A stretch of DNA of 64,000 nt, taken from positions 185,640-249,639 of the forward strand of contig NZ_JAMHJQ010000012.1 of assembly GCF_023534745.1 (NCBI RefSeq), in the 5' to 3' direction. The notes beneath the pieces are model-generated. The model saw nothing but the letters and a program-made list of their open reading frames with translations, ran no database searches and was not told the DNA's origin. Below, one piece after another: positions 18,074 through 26,909 of the stretch. Each line of letters opens with the position of its first letter. Within the stretch, counting starts at the first letter, position 1. The stretch is from Streptomyces sp. 35G-GA-8. GTDB lineage: Bacteria; Actinomycetota; Actinomycetes; Streptomycetales; Streptomycetaceae. The position numbers were made by a program, and so were the translations under genes.

Positions 18074-19069
18074 TCACCTGACGTCCCGCACAGCCCGGTC
18101 GGCGAAGGTGGTGGGGACGCGCTGTCCGGGAGCGGCGCGACCGGCGATGAGGTCGACGAGCCCGCGGACACCGAGTCGGCCGATCGACGCCGCGTCGTTG
18201 CGGACCGCGCTGATGGGCGGCGACGCGAACTCGAACCAGTCGAGGTCGTCGAAGGAGACGATGTCGATGCTGGCGGCCCGCTCCGCGCCCAGCCGCTCGC
18301 GCAGCGCGCGCACGGCTCCCAAAGTGGTCAGACCGTTCGCGCCGAACACGGCGGTGAACGTCACACCGCGGTCGAGGATGCGGCACATGGCCTCGGATGC
18401 CCCACCGGCCAGGAAGTCACCGGCATCGATCAGCCTGTCGTCGGCGCTGATGCCGTACGCCTGGCGCCCGGCGAGGTAGGCGGCGCGGCGCTCGGCTCCG
18501 GTGGAGATCGTGTCCGGGCCGCCGACGAAGGCGACATCGTGGTGACCCCGGCGTTGCAGCCAAGCAAGTACCTGCTCCACGCCTTGCGCGTTGTCCGTGC
18601 CGTACAGCGGGGCGTCGACGGCCTCGATCGTGCGGTTGAGGAACACCAGCGGTAGTCCGGACGCCAGCGTGGCCGCGAGTTGCGGCGAGACGGTGCCCTG
18701 TGGCGAGAACAGCAGGCCGTCGATGCGTTGGGCGGCGAAGGTCCGAAGGTAGTCGTCGGCCTGTTCGATGTCCTCGTTCGCGTTGGCCAGCAGCACGGTG
18801 TATCCGTGGCGGCGTGCCTCCTGCTCGGCAGCCTGAGCCAGCTCGGAGAAGAACGGGTTGCGAATGTCCGACACGAGCAGCCCCAGCACATCGGTACGGG
18901 CACGCCGCAGGGAACGGGCGGGACCGTTGGCGATGTATCCCAACTCGGCCGCGGCCGCGAGCACGCGCGATCGGGAGTCCGCCGAGGTCTGGCTGCTACC
19001 ACTGAGCACCCGGGACGCGGTGCCGAGCGCGACCCCGGCCCGCGCCGCGACGTCCTTGATCGTGGCCAT
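18074..19069 (-). CDS. LacI-family transcriptional regulator
   Basis: 331 residues. The N-terminal LacI helix-turn-helix is textbook (MATIKDVAARAGVALGTASR, then VLSGSSQTSADSRSRVL), with the hinge helix NGPARSLRR, and a periplasmic-binding-protein-like effector domain (about 60-331). The ATG at 19069 follows GAGGAGGTGGGG. LacI proteins repress sugar genes until a sugar or sugar phosphate binds. The genes downstream on the same strand, rpiB and an MFS permease, are plausible targets. A perfect LacI-type palindrome lies just in front of its own start, indicating autoregulation. Confidence 0.92.
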   Translation of the reverse strand: MATIKDVAARAGVALGTASRVLSGSSQTSADSRSRVLAAAAELGYIANGPARSLRRARTDVLGLLVSDIRNPFFSELAQAAEQEARRHGYTVLLANANEDIEQADDYLRTFAAQRIDGLLFSPQGTVSPQLAATLASGLPLVFLNRTIEAVDAPLYGTDNAQGVEQVLAWLQRRGHHDVAFVGGPDTISTGAERRAAYLAGRQAYGISADDRLIDAGDFLAGGASEAMCRILDRGVTFTAVFGANGLTTLGAVRALRERLGAERAASIDIVSFDDLDWFEFASPPISAVRNDAASIGRLGVRGLVDLIAGRAAPGQRVPTTFADRAVRDVR

Positions 19070-19085
19070 TCGCCCCACCTCCTCG

Positions 19086-19099
19086 TGGAAACGTTTCCA
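19086..19099. promoter_or_regulatory. LacI-family operator upstream of the lacI-type gene
   Basis: TGGAAACGTTTCCA is a perfect 14-bp palindrome with a central CG, the classic operator form of LacI/GalR proteins. It lies 17 bp before the regulator's start codon, consistent with autorepression. I found no second copy in front of rpiB or the MFS gene. Confidence 0.8.
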
Positions 19100-19265
19100 T
19101 GGATCGAATGACACCAAGGTCGCACACCGAGCACGAAGGGAGCAAGGCCCAGAGGCGAAAAGCGGAGGGCGCTTGCGTTGTTGTGCTCGGCGGGCACGGT
19201 GAGCGCGGACGCGGTCGTTCGCCTCGTCCTGACTGGCCGGAAGGTCGGCTCAGGTGGGAAGGGCT

Positions 19266-21074
19266 TCACCCAGGACGCGTCGCCGCTCCGGGCAGCGCTC
19301 CGGGCAGCGCTCCGAACTGCTCGGGGTTGGCGGTCGGCCGCCACTTGCGTACGAAGGCGCGGCGCAGCGCGTGGTACGGCGCCCGGGGGTCGAAGAAGAT
19401 GTCACGCATCCGAGCGAGTTCTTCCTCGCGATAGGCGGAGAGCGGTTTGACGGACCGGTCGTTCTCCGGCCGGGTCCGCTGCGGGGCGTCCGGTACTTCC
19501 GTCGCCCCCGTTGTCGCCCCCGCCCTCGCCACTGCCGCCTCCGCATCCGCATCCGCATCCGCCGACACTCGTGCCGCCAGCGCCCGTACCTGTCCGGCGA
19601 AGTCCTCGGGCCCGCAGTGGACGATCCGGTCGACCAGCCCCAGTCTCCGCGCGGCCGTCGCGCTCACCGGCAGCGCCTCCTGGGTCAACCGCCGGGCGGC
19701 GTCCGTGCCCACCCGGCGCGGCAGGGTGTACGTCCAGTACTCCGAGCCGTAGAGACCCATCAGCCGATAGTGCGGGTTGAGCACCACGCCCGAGCGGCAC
19801 CACACCTCGTCGGCGGCCAGCGCCAGCATCACGCCCCCGGCCGCCGCGTTGCCGCCGAGCGCCGAGACGGTGATCCGGTCCGTGGTCGTGAGGACCGCCT
19901 CGACCAGGTCGTCCATCGCCTGGATGTTGGCCCACGATTCCTCGGCCGGGTCGGCGGCGGCCTCGATCACATGGAGGTGGATGCCGTTGGAGAAGAAGTC
20001 CCGGCCGCCGCCCAGCACCAGCACCGAGGTGGGGCGCGTACAGGCGGCGCGGTAGGCGGCGAGCAGGCGCCGGCAGTGGTCGGTGCTCATCGCGCCGCCG
20101 GGAAAGGCGAAGTCCAGTACGCCGACCGACTCGGTCTCCCGGTAGCGAATGTCCGTCCAGGAGTCACCGTCCACCGCCGTGCCAACTCCCGGCACATCCG
20201 TCCGCTCCGGCGACGCGGGCAACTCGGGCAGCTCCGGCAGCTCCGGCAGCAGCGCGCCGAGGGCGCGTACGGCGGGGAGCTTGATGCCCGACGGCCCACC
20301 GGGGCGCTTGCGGGCGCGCAGTTCGGGAATCCACACCGCGCCGTCGGCGGTCGCCCGGCAGACGGCGCCGGCATGAGTGGCGAGCAGTTCGCCGGGGCGT
20401 CCGCGCAGCCGGTACTCGGGGTGGCCTCCGTGCAGGAACCACTCGGCGCCGCAGAGTTCGTCGGCGACCCCGGGTTGTGAGTCGGCGGCTCGCAACGCCC
20501 GTAGCACCGCTGCCGTACCGTCCCGTTGCCAATCGACGCGCCTCAGGCTCTGCGCGAAGTACGGACGCGTGTGGCCGACGGCCGACAGATCCGCCTGGCG
20601 TCGCGGTACGTAGTCGCCGGAAGCGACCCGTTCGACGGCGAGCAGCACGGCCTCAAGCGCCGCGTCGGAGATCTCACCCCGGTAGAGGCCGCTCTTGGTG
20701 ACGCCCGCCGGCACCGCGCAGGACGCGGTGGCCCAGACATCGCCGCCGTCCATCACCGCGTCAGCCTGTAGGACGGTCACGCCCCACTGCGGGGCGCCTT
20801 CGTGGAGGGCCCAGTCCAGCGAGGAGGGCCCACGGTCGCCGACCGGCCCCGGATGGACGATGAGGCAGGTGTGTGCGGACCACACGTCGGCGGGGATCGC
20901 GCTCGTCAGCATGGGCGCCAGGATCAGCTCGGGCGCGTACCGCCGCACGGCTTCCCGTAACACGTCGTCACCCAGGGCCAGTTGGACGCCGACCAGGTGA
21001 CCGCGATCGCGCAGTTCGACGAAGACGCGCTGGGTCAGACTGTTGAACGCGCTTGAGACAAGCAGGATCCGCAC
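19266..21074 (-). CDS. hoxX: HoxX-type protein (formyl-THF hydrolase/transferase fused to enoyl-CoA hydratase fold)
   Basis: 602 residues from GTG 21074 with GGAGG upstream. The N-terminal part (1-270) is a formyltransferase-like domain that binds N10-formyl-tetrahydrofolate (LIVHPGPVGDRGPSSLDWAL, where formyltransferases carry the catalytic H and D region; YFAQSLRRVDW). The second part (about 295-540) is a crotonase fold (LVLGGGRDFFSNGIHLHVIE; SALGGNAAAGGVMLALAADE). This arrangement is that of HoxX, which releases CO from formyl-THF for the Fe(CO)(CN)2 centre of NiFe-hydrogenase under air. No hydrogenase or hyp gene is in the window. The segment 285-305 has an unusual Pro/Glu/Leu repeat, and the tail carries a repeated GALPGA. 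Confidence 0.88.
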   Translation of the reverse strand: MRILLVSSAFNSLTQRVFVELRDRGHLVGVQLALGDDVLREAVRRYAPELILAPMLTSAIPADVWSAHTCLIVHPGPVGDRGPSSLDWALHEGAPQWGVTVLQADAVMDGGDVWATASCAVPAGVTKSGLYRGEISDAALEAVLLAVERVASGDYVPRRQADLSAVGHTRPYFAQSLRRVDWQRDGTAAVLRALRAADSQPGVADELCGAEWFLHGGHPEYRLRGRPGELLATHAGAVCRATADGAVWIPELRARKRPGGPSGIKLPAVRALGALLPELPELPELPASPERTDVPGVGTAVDGDSWTDIRYRETESVGVLDFAFPGGAMSTDHCRRLLAAYRAACTRPTSVLVLGGGRDFFSNGIHLHVIEAAADPAEESWANIQAMDDLVEAVLTTTDRITVSALGGNAAAGGVMLALAADEVWCRSGVVLNPHYRLMGLYGSEYWTYTLPRRVGTDAARRLTQEALPVSATAARRLGLVDRIVHCGPEDFAGQVRALAARVSADADADAEAAVARAGATTGATEVPDAPQRTRPENDRSVKPLSAYREEELARMRDIFFDPRAPYHALRRAFVRKWRPTANPEQFGALPGALPGAATRPG

Positions 21075-21695
21075 GGTTGCCTCCAGGCCGCCCGGCGCAC
21101 GGGAACGCGACGAGCCCGACCGTCAGCGATCATCACGCCGCGTCGGCCGGCCGCCGCAGACGCGCGCCCGGAAGCCATCCGATCGGCGCAACTCCGAGGT
21201 CCGGCGCACCCGCACGCGGCAGGTCGTGCCTCCGCTGCTTGTCCGAGTCCCAGCCGGGGGGCGGGCGGGGCGACGGAACCGGGCAGGGTCGCGCACCGCG
21301 CCCTGTGGTCGGCTCGCGTCTGCTGGAGGCGGATCCTGGGCACGCGCCGACGCCTTCCGGATGCGGCACATGCACGCATCAGTGATGTCTCCCCTACCGA
21401 GAGGTGCTGAGACTGGCCCCCGGCCCTCCTCTACGACGGGTTTCCGGTGACAACGCGATTGTGCTCGCCGGCACGACGTCCGAAGCGGCCGCGGCCCGCC
21501 CCGGGCCTCCCATCTCCGCGCCGGCAAGCCTGAGAACCTGATCCGCCTCCCACGCCTACTACGGGCGCATCTGGTTCCAGGCTTACAAAATACTGGCCGC
21601 TGTCCCGGGTGATCTGGTCTTCTGGAGGGACAACCCGCCTCAACACCTGGCCGTATCGCCGGGATGAGTTCCGGACGCCGGACTAATGAAAGAGC
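21075..21695. other. Gene-poor region with a possible coding relic
   Basis: No complete gene. A short plus-strand frame ending at the TGA near 21667 reads YYGRIWFQAYKILAAVPGDL followed by VFWRDNPPQHLAVSPG, which looks like genuine protein end but is preceded by a stop; an adjoining frame reads RAGKPENLIRL. This may be the C-terminal scrap of an unknown gene. The long minus-strand open frame 21968-21123 is arginine-rich and overlaps the kinase gene, so I regard it as a shadow. Confidence 0.35.
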
Positions 21696-22601
21696 ATGCG
21701 AAAGATGACCATGCACGATGATCAAGTGGACGTGACCACCGAAACGGTCGCGACCTTGATTCAGGAACAGTTCCCTCAGTGGAGCGGCAAGGAGATCCGA
21801 CTCCTGCAGTCGACCGGGACTGTCAACACCATCTTCCGCATCGGAAACGACCTCTCGGCACGTTTCCCGTTGCGTCTGACCGATGCCACTGAGGGGCTGG
21901 CGGTTCTGAAGCAGGAGGCCCGAGCGAGCACGGAGCTGGCGCAGGTGTCTCCGTTCCCCACCCCGCAACCCATCGCCCTGGGAGAACCTGGAGCGGGCTA
22001 CCCCATGCCGTGGTCGGTCCAGACGTGGCTACCGGGAACGGTCGCCTCGGACGCCGACCCGAGTGCGTCGGAGGTTTTCGCACAGGACCTCGCGACTTTC
22101 ATCGCCGCCCTCCGAAAGGCCGAGACGCGGGGACGGCTCTTCAGCGGCGGCGGTCGGGGCGGCGTTCTCACTCAGCACGACGCATGGGTGGAGAAGTGCT
22201 TCGGGGAGAGCGAGGGACTGCTCGACGTGCCCCGGCTGCGCCAAGTGTGGAGCCGCCTGAGGGAGCTGGCACGCACGGGTGCCGACGTGATGAGCCATGG
22301 TGACCTGATCCCCGGCAATGTGCTGGTCACGGGCGACCGGCTCAGCGGCGTACTCGACACCGGCGGCTTCGGCCCGGCCGACCCCGCACTGGATCTGGTC
22401 GGTGCCTGGCACCTGTTGCAGCGGGGTCCGCGAGAAGTACTCCGGCGGGCACTGGGATGCGACGACCTGGAGTGGGAGCGCGGAAAGGCATGGGCGTTCG
22501 TACAAGCGATGGGAACTGTCTGGTACTACGTAGAGAGCAATCCGACGATGAGCAGGATGGGAGGCCGGACACTCGATCGCATTCTTGAGTCGACGGAGTG
22601 A
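21696..22601 (+). CDS. Aminoglycoside phosphotransferase (APH)-like kinase
   Basis: 301 residues with the APH/choline-kinase fold. The catalytic loop reads SHGDLIPGNVL (D203 as catalytic base, N208 for metal). The metal-binding DFG-type motif reads LDTGGFGPADPALDL (D221). The N-lobe shows TVNTIFRIGNDLSARFPLRL with a weak ATP-binding region. Such proteins phosphorylate aminoglycosides, macrolides or metabolites; the substrate cannot be read from sequence. Three ATGs lie close together (21696, 21705, 21711); the first follows AAAGAG closely. It stands alone and could be a resistance or metabolic kinase. Confidence 0.85.
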   Translation: MRKMTMHDDQVDVTTETVATLIQEQFPQWSGKEIRLLQSTGTVNTIFRIGNDLSARFPLRLTDATEGLAVLKQEARASTELAQVSPFPTPQPIALGEPGAGYPMPWSVQTWLPGTVASDADPSASEVFAQDLATFIAALRKAETRGRLFSGGGRGGVLTQHDAWVEKCFGESEGLLDVPRLRQVWSRLRELARTGADVMSHGDLIPGNVLVTGDRLSGVLDTGGFGPADPALDLVGAWHLLQRGPREVLRRALGCDDLEWERGKAWAFVQAMGTVWYYVESNPTMSRMGGRTLDRILESTE

Positions 22602-22917
22602 TGTCGCCCTGCTGCGGCCGCTCTCGTCCAGGGTGCCGGTGATGCCGCGGAAGTCATAGCTGGTCGCGCCGAGTTCGTGCGCTTCGGACCCTGCATCCGC
22701 CTTCCCACGGAACGCGGTCCTCCTCGTCCACCCGTCGTCTCCGGGGAGCATGGAGGATCAGGGAGAGGGCATCGTGGTGATTCAACGTGAGGCAGATGAT
22801 CTTCTCACCGACGCGGGGCGCCACCTCCGGCACGCTCCGGTAGCCAAAGAACCAAGCCGTCAGCGTCCCGGCATCTGCCCATGCTGTTCGCGCAACCGCT
22901 GCGGCTGGGCCCGGCAC
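22600..22917 (-). pseudogene. Frameshifted small gene of unknown family
   Basis: From about 22917 the minus strand reads WADAGTLTAWFFGYRSVPEV, APRVGEKIICLTLNHHDALS and VDEEDRVPWEG, then continues in another frame as SEAHELGATSYDFRGITGTL DESGRSRATSL. The two halves read as one natural protein if a single indel near 22695 is corrected. The second frame then runs into the antisense of the kinase gene, so the original stop is also lost. I do not recognise the family. Confidence 0.45.
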
Positions 22918-22951
22918 CCCACCGTGATAGGCGGCGCCGGGCGCAGCGACT

Positions 22952-22968
22952 GCCTGGTCAGACCAGGC
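22952..22968. terminator. Short hairpin at the end of the nuclease-fold gene
   Basis: GCCTGGT (22952-22958) pairs with ACCAGGC (22962-22968) around the 3-base loop cag, overlapping the stop codon of the minus-strand gene ending at 22958. It is a possible terminator; the loop is tight. Confidence 0.35.
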
Positions 22969-23875
22969 GGCAGGGCCTGTGGGAGGCAGGACCAGCGGTC
23001 ATGTCACTGACCACCACCCGATGGTCCAGGTTCACCGTGTGCAGTATGCATGCGCGGGAGCGCACCGCGCCCCTGGTGAGGATGTAGTCGAACTTCTTGC
23101 CTGACTTGACCTGCGTGCCATTGCAGCGACGGTCCCAGGTCTTCTTGCAGTACGGGTCGACGTCCGCGAACCCCTGCGCCCAGATCGGCGCCATCTCCCA
23201 ATACCAGGGCTGGGCGTTGAGATCACCGGCGACCATCGCGTTCGGCGTGCCGGGGGTCAGTTTCGTCAGCTGAAGGAGCTGAGAATGGCGCAGGTTGGCA
23301 TCGCCGCCGTCGCTGAGCTGGGTGTTGAACACTCGGACGTTCCTGCCCGCCAGGCGGGTCTGGAACATCGTGAATTTCCGCCTCTCGATCCCGTCGCTTT
23401 CGTCGTAGAGCGCGGTTTCGACACTTCCGTAGATCTTCGTGCCCTTGGCCACCAAAACCGCCGACTCCAGCTGTCCCCAACAAGGAAGGTCGGGCCAGTC
23501 CGCGTGATGAGCCTCGTACACCAGCCCCTGTCGCTTCAAGAGCTTGACAGCGTCGTCCACTTCGCCCCGGCATGATTCCTGCAGCAGCACGATCTGCGGC
23601 TTGAAGCGCCGTATCTGATCAGCGACGAGCTGCGGTGTGCCGAGGTTCTGTCCGTTGGAGTTCCAGGACATGATGCGGTTGCGGACCACAGAAGCCTGGG
23701 CGGTCTGCCCCTCCCCTGACATCCCGCTGGATTCGGTGGCGTGCGCGGATGTCATCACTCCTGCCGTCACGAGCAATGCCAGCGCTGCTCTCGCGGTGAG
23801 CCGCAAGCCACGCCTTGTCCTGCTGATCGTCTCCCTTACTCCCCGGGGCCGGGCCAACGTCCCCCATATGCGCAT
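22958..23875 (-). CDS. Secreted endonuclease/exonuclease/phosphatase-family protein
   Basis: 305 residues. The ATG at 23875 follows AAGGGGGAGA and gives an N-terminal signal (RLTARAALALLVTAGVMTSA, cleavage near AHA-TE). The mature part has the DNase-I-like fold: RIMSWNSNGQN, the metal-binding glutamate in IVLLQES (E100), GDLNAQPWYW, a FDYILTR strand and NLDHRVVVSDM with the catalytic D-H near the C-terminus. Family members cut DNA/RNA or hydrolyse phosphodiesters, including sphingomyelin and nucleotides. Being secreted, it could scavenge nucleic acid or phosphate, or act as a toxin-like nuclease. It has no obvious operon partner. Confidence 0.85.
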   Translation of the reverse strand: MRIWGTLARPRGVRETISRTRRGLRLTARAALALLVTAGVMTSAHATESSGMSGEGQTAQASVVRNRIMSWNSNGQNLGTPQLVADQIRRFKPQIVLLQESCRGEVDDAVKLLKRQGLVYEAHHADWPDLPCWGQLESAVLVAKGTKIYGSVETALYDESDGIERRKFTMFQTRLAGRNVRVFNTQLSDGGDANLRHSQLLQLTKLTPGTPNAMVAGDLNAQPWYWEMAPIWAQGFADVDPYCKKTWDRRCNGTQVKSGKKFDYILTRGAVRSRACILHTVNLDHRVVVSDMTAGPASHRPCRLV

Positions 23876-24075
23876 CGTCTCCCCCTTGCGGTCAGAAAGA
23901 TGACCTTCGTGTCCTGGACCAACAACTCAGCGCTTAGCGAGAACATCGTGGCCAAGGACCATTTGAGCGATCGGCTCTCAGGATGCCGACCCCAATGGCT
24001 CGCTTCCTTGCCACTCCGCGCACGGTTGTTGCCGATTCGCACACTCCGTCTGCGGCACGTTTCCGTGGTCTCGGG

Positions 24076-24232
24076 GCGGTATCCCTTACGTGGTTCCGGA
24101 ACAGGCGGCTGAAGTGGGTCGGGGTGGTGAAGCTCCAGCGTTCTGCGATGGTCTGGAACGGGCGCATGCTCAGTTGGGGGTTGGCCAGGCCGAGGCGACA
24201 GCGTTCCAGACGGCGGTAACGTGTCCAGGCTG
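24076..24232 (-). pseudogene. Relic of an AraC-family DNA-binding domain
   Basis: One minus-strand frame encodes AWTRYRRLERCRLGLANPQL, then SMRPFQTIAERWSFTTPTHF and SRLFRNH, the second helix-turn-helix of an AraC/XylS regulator. The first helix-turn-helix and the whole effector domain are missing, and no stop or start fits the fragment. It is a decayed piece lying between the nuclease-fold gene and a frameshifted membrane protein. Confidence 0.75.
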
Positions 24233-24321
24233 GTTGACAAGTAGAAAGAACCTGGGTTCGCCGGGTGCGTCGAACGCCCTTCTGAATGGTGTCGTCCTCC
24301 TCCGGTGCTGAGCGTGGATCG

Positions 24322-24686
24322 TTACAGCAGCCAGGCGCTGAGCAGGGTCAGGAGGGCCAGCGCCAGCGTCATGACCGCGGCGAAGGCGGTTCCCCTCGCA
24401 GGCATGCCGCGGGAACGGATGCTCCGTCCAAACGGTGGAGCATGCCCGCGATGACCGCGATGCCAGTGGCGACCAGCGCGACCGCGATGAGGAGCAGGAC
24501 GATGAAGACGACGCGCGTCGGTGTGAAGTGGATGAGTTCCCCTTTGATCCCGGAGTGATTCCCGCCTGCCCGCAACTCGGGCGGCCTGCGTGACACTCGC
24601 AACCAGGGGAGCTGTCCGGCACTCCAGCCGGACGGCATCGGTGCAACCGCCCCTCCGTTGCTGGTCGAAGGCATACGCTGGGACAC
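24322..24686 (-). pseudogene. Small two-helix membrane protein with a frameshift at a G run
   Basis: The frame contains GELIHFTPTRVVFIVLLLIA and VALVATGIAVIAGMLHRLDG with SVPAACLRG, one long membrane helix and a conserved-looking loop. After the GGGG run at about 24394 the continuation in the next frame is a convincing second helix (GTAFAAVMTLALALLTLLSA WLL, TAA at 24322-24324). As read, the frame instead ends in ...GEPPSPRS. A single-base change in the G run explains this. It could be a disrupted gene, an assembly error or slippage. Family unknown. Confidence 0.55.
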
Positions 24687-24699
24687 CAGTCGTCCGGCA

Positions 24700-24713
24700 G
24701 GTGTCCGGACACC
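24700..24713. promoter_or_regulatory. Perfect palindrome upstream of a decayed HTH/P-loop gene
   Basis: GGTGTCCGGACACC is a perfect 14-bp palindrome 31 bp upstream of the TTG start of the pseudogene at 24744. A half-site-like GGACACC occurs at about 24681. It has the form of a repressor operator, possibly of the gene itself. Confidence 0.45.
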
Positions 24714-24743
24714 ATCACCCGAGCAGCCGGTGGGGCGAGGCAG

Positions 24744-26459
24744 TTGAGCAACGGCAGCAGGGACGGACCAGCTCAGTACTTCACGGACCTCCTTCTCTCA
24801 CTTGGCCGACTGCGCACGCTGACGGGTCCTTCCTGGAGGGATCTTGAGAAGCAATCAGGCGTGGCCAGCAGCACCGTTCACGACCGGCTGAAACAAGGTT
24901 CCATCCCGGTTCCATCCCGGATGAGATCGATGGGGTGAAGCAGGTGGCCGAACTGATCGTCGACCGGGCCAGGCAGGACCACCGAGCGAGCCCAGAGGTT
25001 GTCGCTCGTGTCGCCCGCGTGAACTGGTCGGCCGCGCAAAGTGACGCTCAGGCAGCTCGGGCTGGTCTGCGCGGGGAGCGGGCCGCCTCCAAGAGATCGC
25101 AACGCGTGAGCGCAGGACATACGGCTCGGGAACGGATCGCCGCGTTGCCGGACCAGCCCATTCCTGTGGTGGACTGGGACGCCCGGCAGTTGAACGTGCA
25201 TGCAGCGGCCGCACCCTCAGTAGGCAGCGTGCCTCAGCCGCGTTCGTGCTGCCCGCCTATGTGCAACGCCCACACGACGAGGACATCAGTCGTCTGCAGA
25301 CCATCGCCGGCGGTTCGGAGGCAGAACTGCTGGTGCTTCGTGGCGGATCGTGCACGGGGAAGACGCGCACGGCCTACGAGGCCGTGAAGCGGCACCTTCC
25401 CGACTGGCACCTCATCTACCCCAAGACCGGGGGATGCGCTGATCGCCGCTGTGAAGGTGAATGCCATCACCGAGAAGACGGTGCTGTGGCTCGACGATGC
25501 TCAACAACCCTTCGAACAGCCTGCCGGTGAGGAAGCGGCTGCATCTCTACGTCGGCTGCTGAAGCGACGGGGACCCGTCATCGTCCTCGCCATCATATGG
25601 TCGAGCGCCTACACGCGGCTGACCGCGTCCCCGCGGGACGAGCAGGACACCCACCCCGACGCCCGAGCCCTGCTACGCCCATGGTCCGCTATCGACGTGC
25701 CGGAGGAGTTCACCGGCCAGTCGCTGGACGAGGCCTACCGCAAGGCGGAGGAAGACTCCGCACTCAATGCGGTGCTCGTATCCGCCTCCTACCGCGGAGC
25801 CCTCACGCAGACGTTTGCGGCCGGCCCCGATCTCTTGGACCACTGGCTCCATGCCACCTGCCCCTACGGCAAGGCGATTCTGACAGCCGCGATCGACGCC
25901 AGCCGCCTGGGCACGAGCAGGCCAACGACCGCGTCTCTGCTCGGTGCGGCACCGGGGGTGCCTCTGAGCGCACGAACGAGCCGAACCCCCGCACGACTGG
26001 GGACGGAGAGCACTGGACTACGCCTACGAGCTCAGGAAGGGGGTCGCCCGTGCCCTCAACCTCGTCCCCCTTGCCGATGGAATGGGGGCCGAGCCTGACG
26101 TCCACACCCTTGCCGACTATCTGCAAGAGCCCGCCGCACCGCTGCGAGGAAGCGCAGTTCCTCCTTCCAGTTTCTGGGCGGCTATAGCACGCCAGGCCCG
26201 TACACCGGACGAACTGTGCCTGATCGGGCTGGAGGCCGGACGCCTTGGGTTCGACGCCCAGGCGGAGCAGTTGTTCGCCAGAGCAGTTGAGGTATCCGGC
26301 CATGCCGAAGCGCTGTGGCAACTGGCCAGGTATTGGGAACTGGAGTACACCGACGACTGGAACAGCCTCACCGAGGTGTGGCAGATGGCGGCGCAAGCTG
26401 GGAGGAGGATTCCGGACTGGGTGCCGAAGGAACCCACGAGGAAGAGCGAGCGCCAATAG
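24744..26459 (+). pseudogene. HTH plus P-loop ATPase/TPR-type regulator, broken by several frameshifts
   Basis: Reading the pieces in order gives one protein of about 560 residues. An N-terminal helix-turn-helix (SWRDLEKQSGVASSTVHDRL KQGSIP) is followed by a linker (VKQVAELIVDRARQDHRASP), a Walker A (VLRGGSCTGKTRTAYEA), a Walker B (TVLWLDDAQQ), an ATPase lid region, and a helical end (ELCLIGLEAGRLGFDAQAEQ LFARAVEVSGHAEALWQLAR). The pieces lie in different frames. Breaks occur at the 11-bp duplication (24897-24918) and near 25225, 25430 and 25960. The GGSxTGKTR type of P-loop protein is common in Streptomyces and probably senses signals through its helical repeats. This copy is dead unless the sequence contains errors. 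Confidence 0.85.
24897..24918. repeat. 11-bp tandem duplication that causes a frameshift
   Basis: GGTTCCATCCC occurs twice head to tail (24897-24907, 24908-24918). Removing one copy restores the frame (LKQGSIPDEIDGVKQVAEL), so this duplication is a visible inactivating event in the surrounding pseudogene. Confidence 0.95.
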
Positions 26460-26561
26460 ACCTGCGGGTGCCGCCATGCTTCCGGGCCTGCCCCGTTCGA
26501 GGCCGTCATGTGATCAGCCCTGGGCCGCTTGAGTGTCCGGCGGGCAGCGGAAGTGACGTGC

Positions 26562-26909
26562 TCAACCAGATCGCTGGGCGTGCGGGCCGAGATCGCGCCC
26601 GTCCAGAACTTCAATGTCGGTGATAGTGGCCCGGGAGGGATCCAAGCTCAGCCAGATGATGTCCACGCCATCGCGTTCGAGTTGGATCAACGAGGAACCC
26701 GACGAACCGGGCGGCGAAGTCAGCAGGTTGACACAAGTTGCGGTACATGTGCACGGGCCGTAGTAGGGCAAGTCAGCGACCACCTCGGCCAGCGGTTCAC
26801 CCTCAGCACGGAGCAGTTCAGCGATCTCGGTAGCAAGTGCCGGAAACGCTTCCGCCAGCCGTGGGTACAGCCCATCTGTCACCACGGCACCGTACATGTG
26901 ACAGGCCAT
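26562..26909 (-). CDS. Small conserved-looking protein with a CTCTATC cysteine cluster
   Basis: 115 residues from ATG 26909 (MACHMYGAVVTDGLYPRLAE). A helical first half (AFPALATEIAELLRAEGEPL AEVVADLPYYG) leads to CTCTATC, then SLIQLERDGVDIIWLSLDPS and ITDIEVLDGRDLG, a beta-rich half with natural composition. The three cysteines could bind a metal or form disulfides. A start at 26897 is also possible, and a longer upstream frame overlaps the antisense of the neighbouring membrane gene and is unlikely. No family recognised. Confidence 0.6.
   Translation of the reverse strand: MACHMYGAVVTDGLYPRLAEAFPALATEIAELLRAEGEPLAEVVADLPYYGPCTCTATCVNLLTSPPGSSGSSLIQLERDGVDIIWLSLDPSRATITDIEVLDGRDLGPHAQRSG

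Noticed and set aside
17837-18655. Plus-strand frame with a Cys/Gly/Tyr repeat (CGCGYGYGYGYGGGCNCGCG)
   Set aside because: It arises from the GGCTAC repeat and then runs antisense to the lacI-type gene; it has no ribosome-binding site.
21123-21968. 281-codon minus-strand frame upstream of the kinase gene
   Set aside because: Arginine-rich, overlaps the kinase coding region and matches no family.
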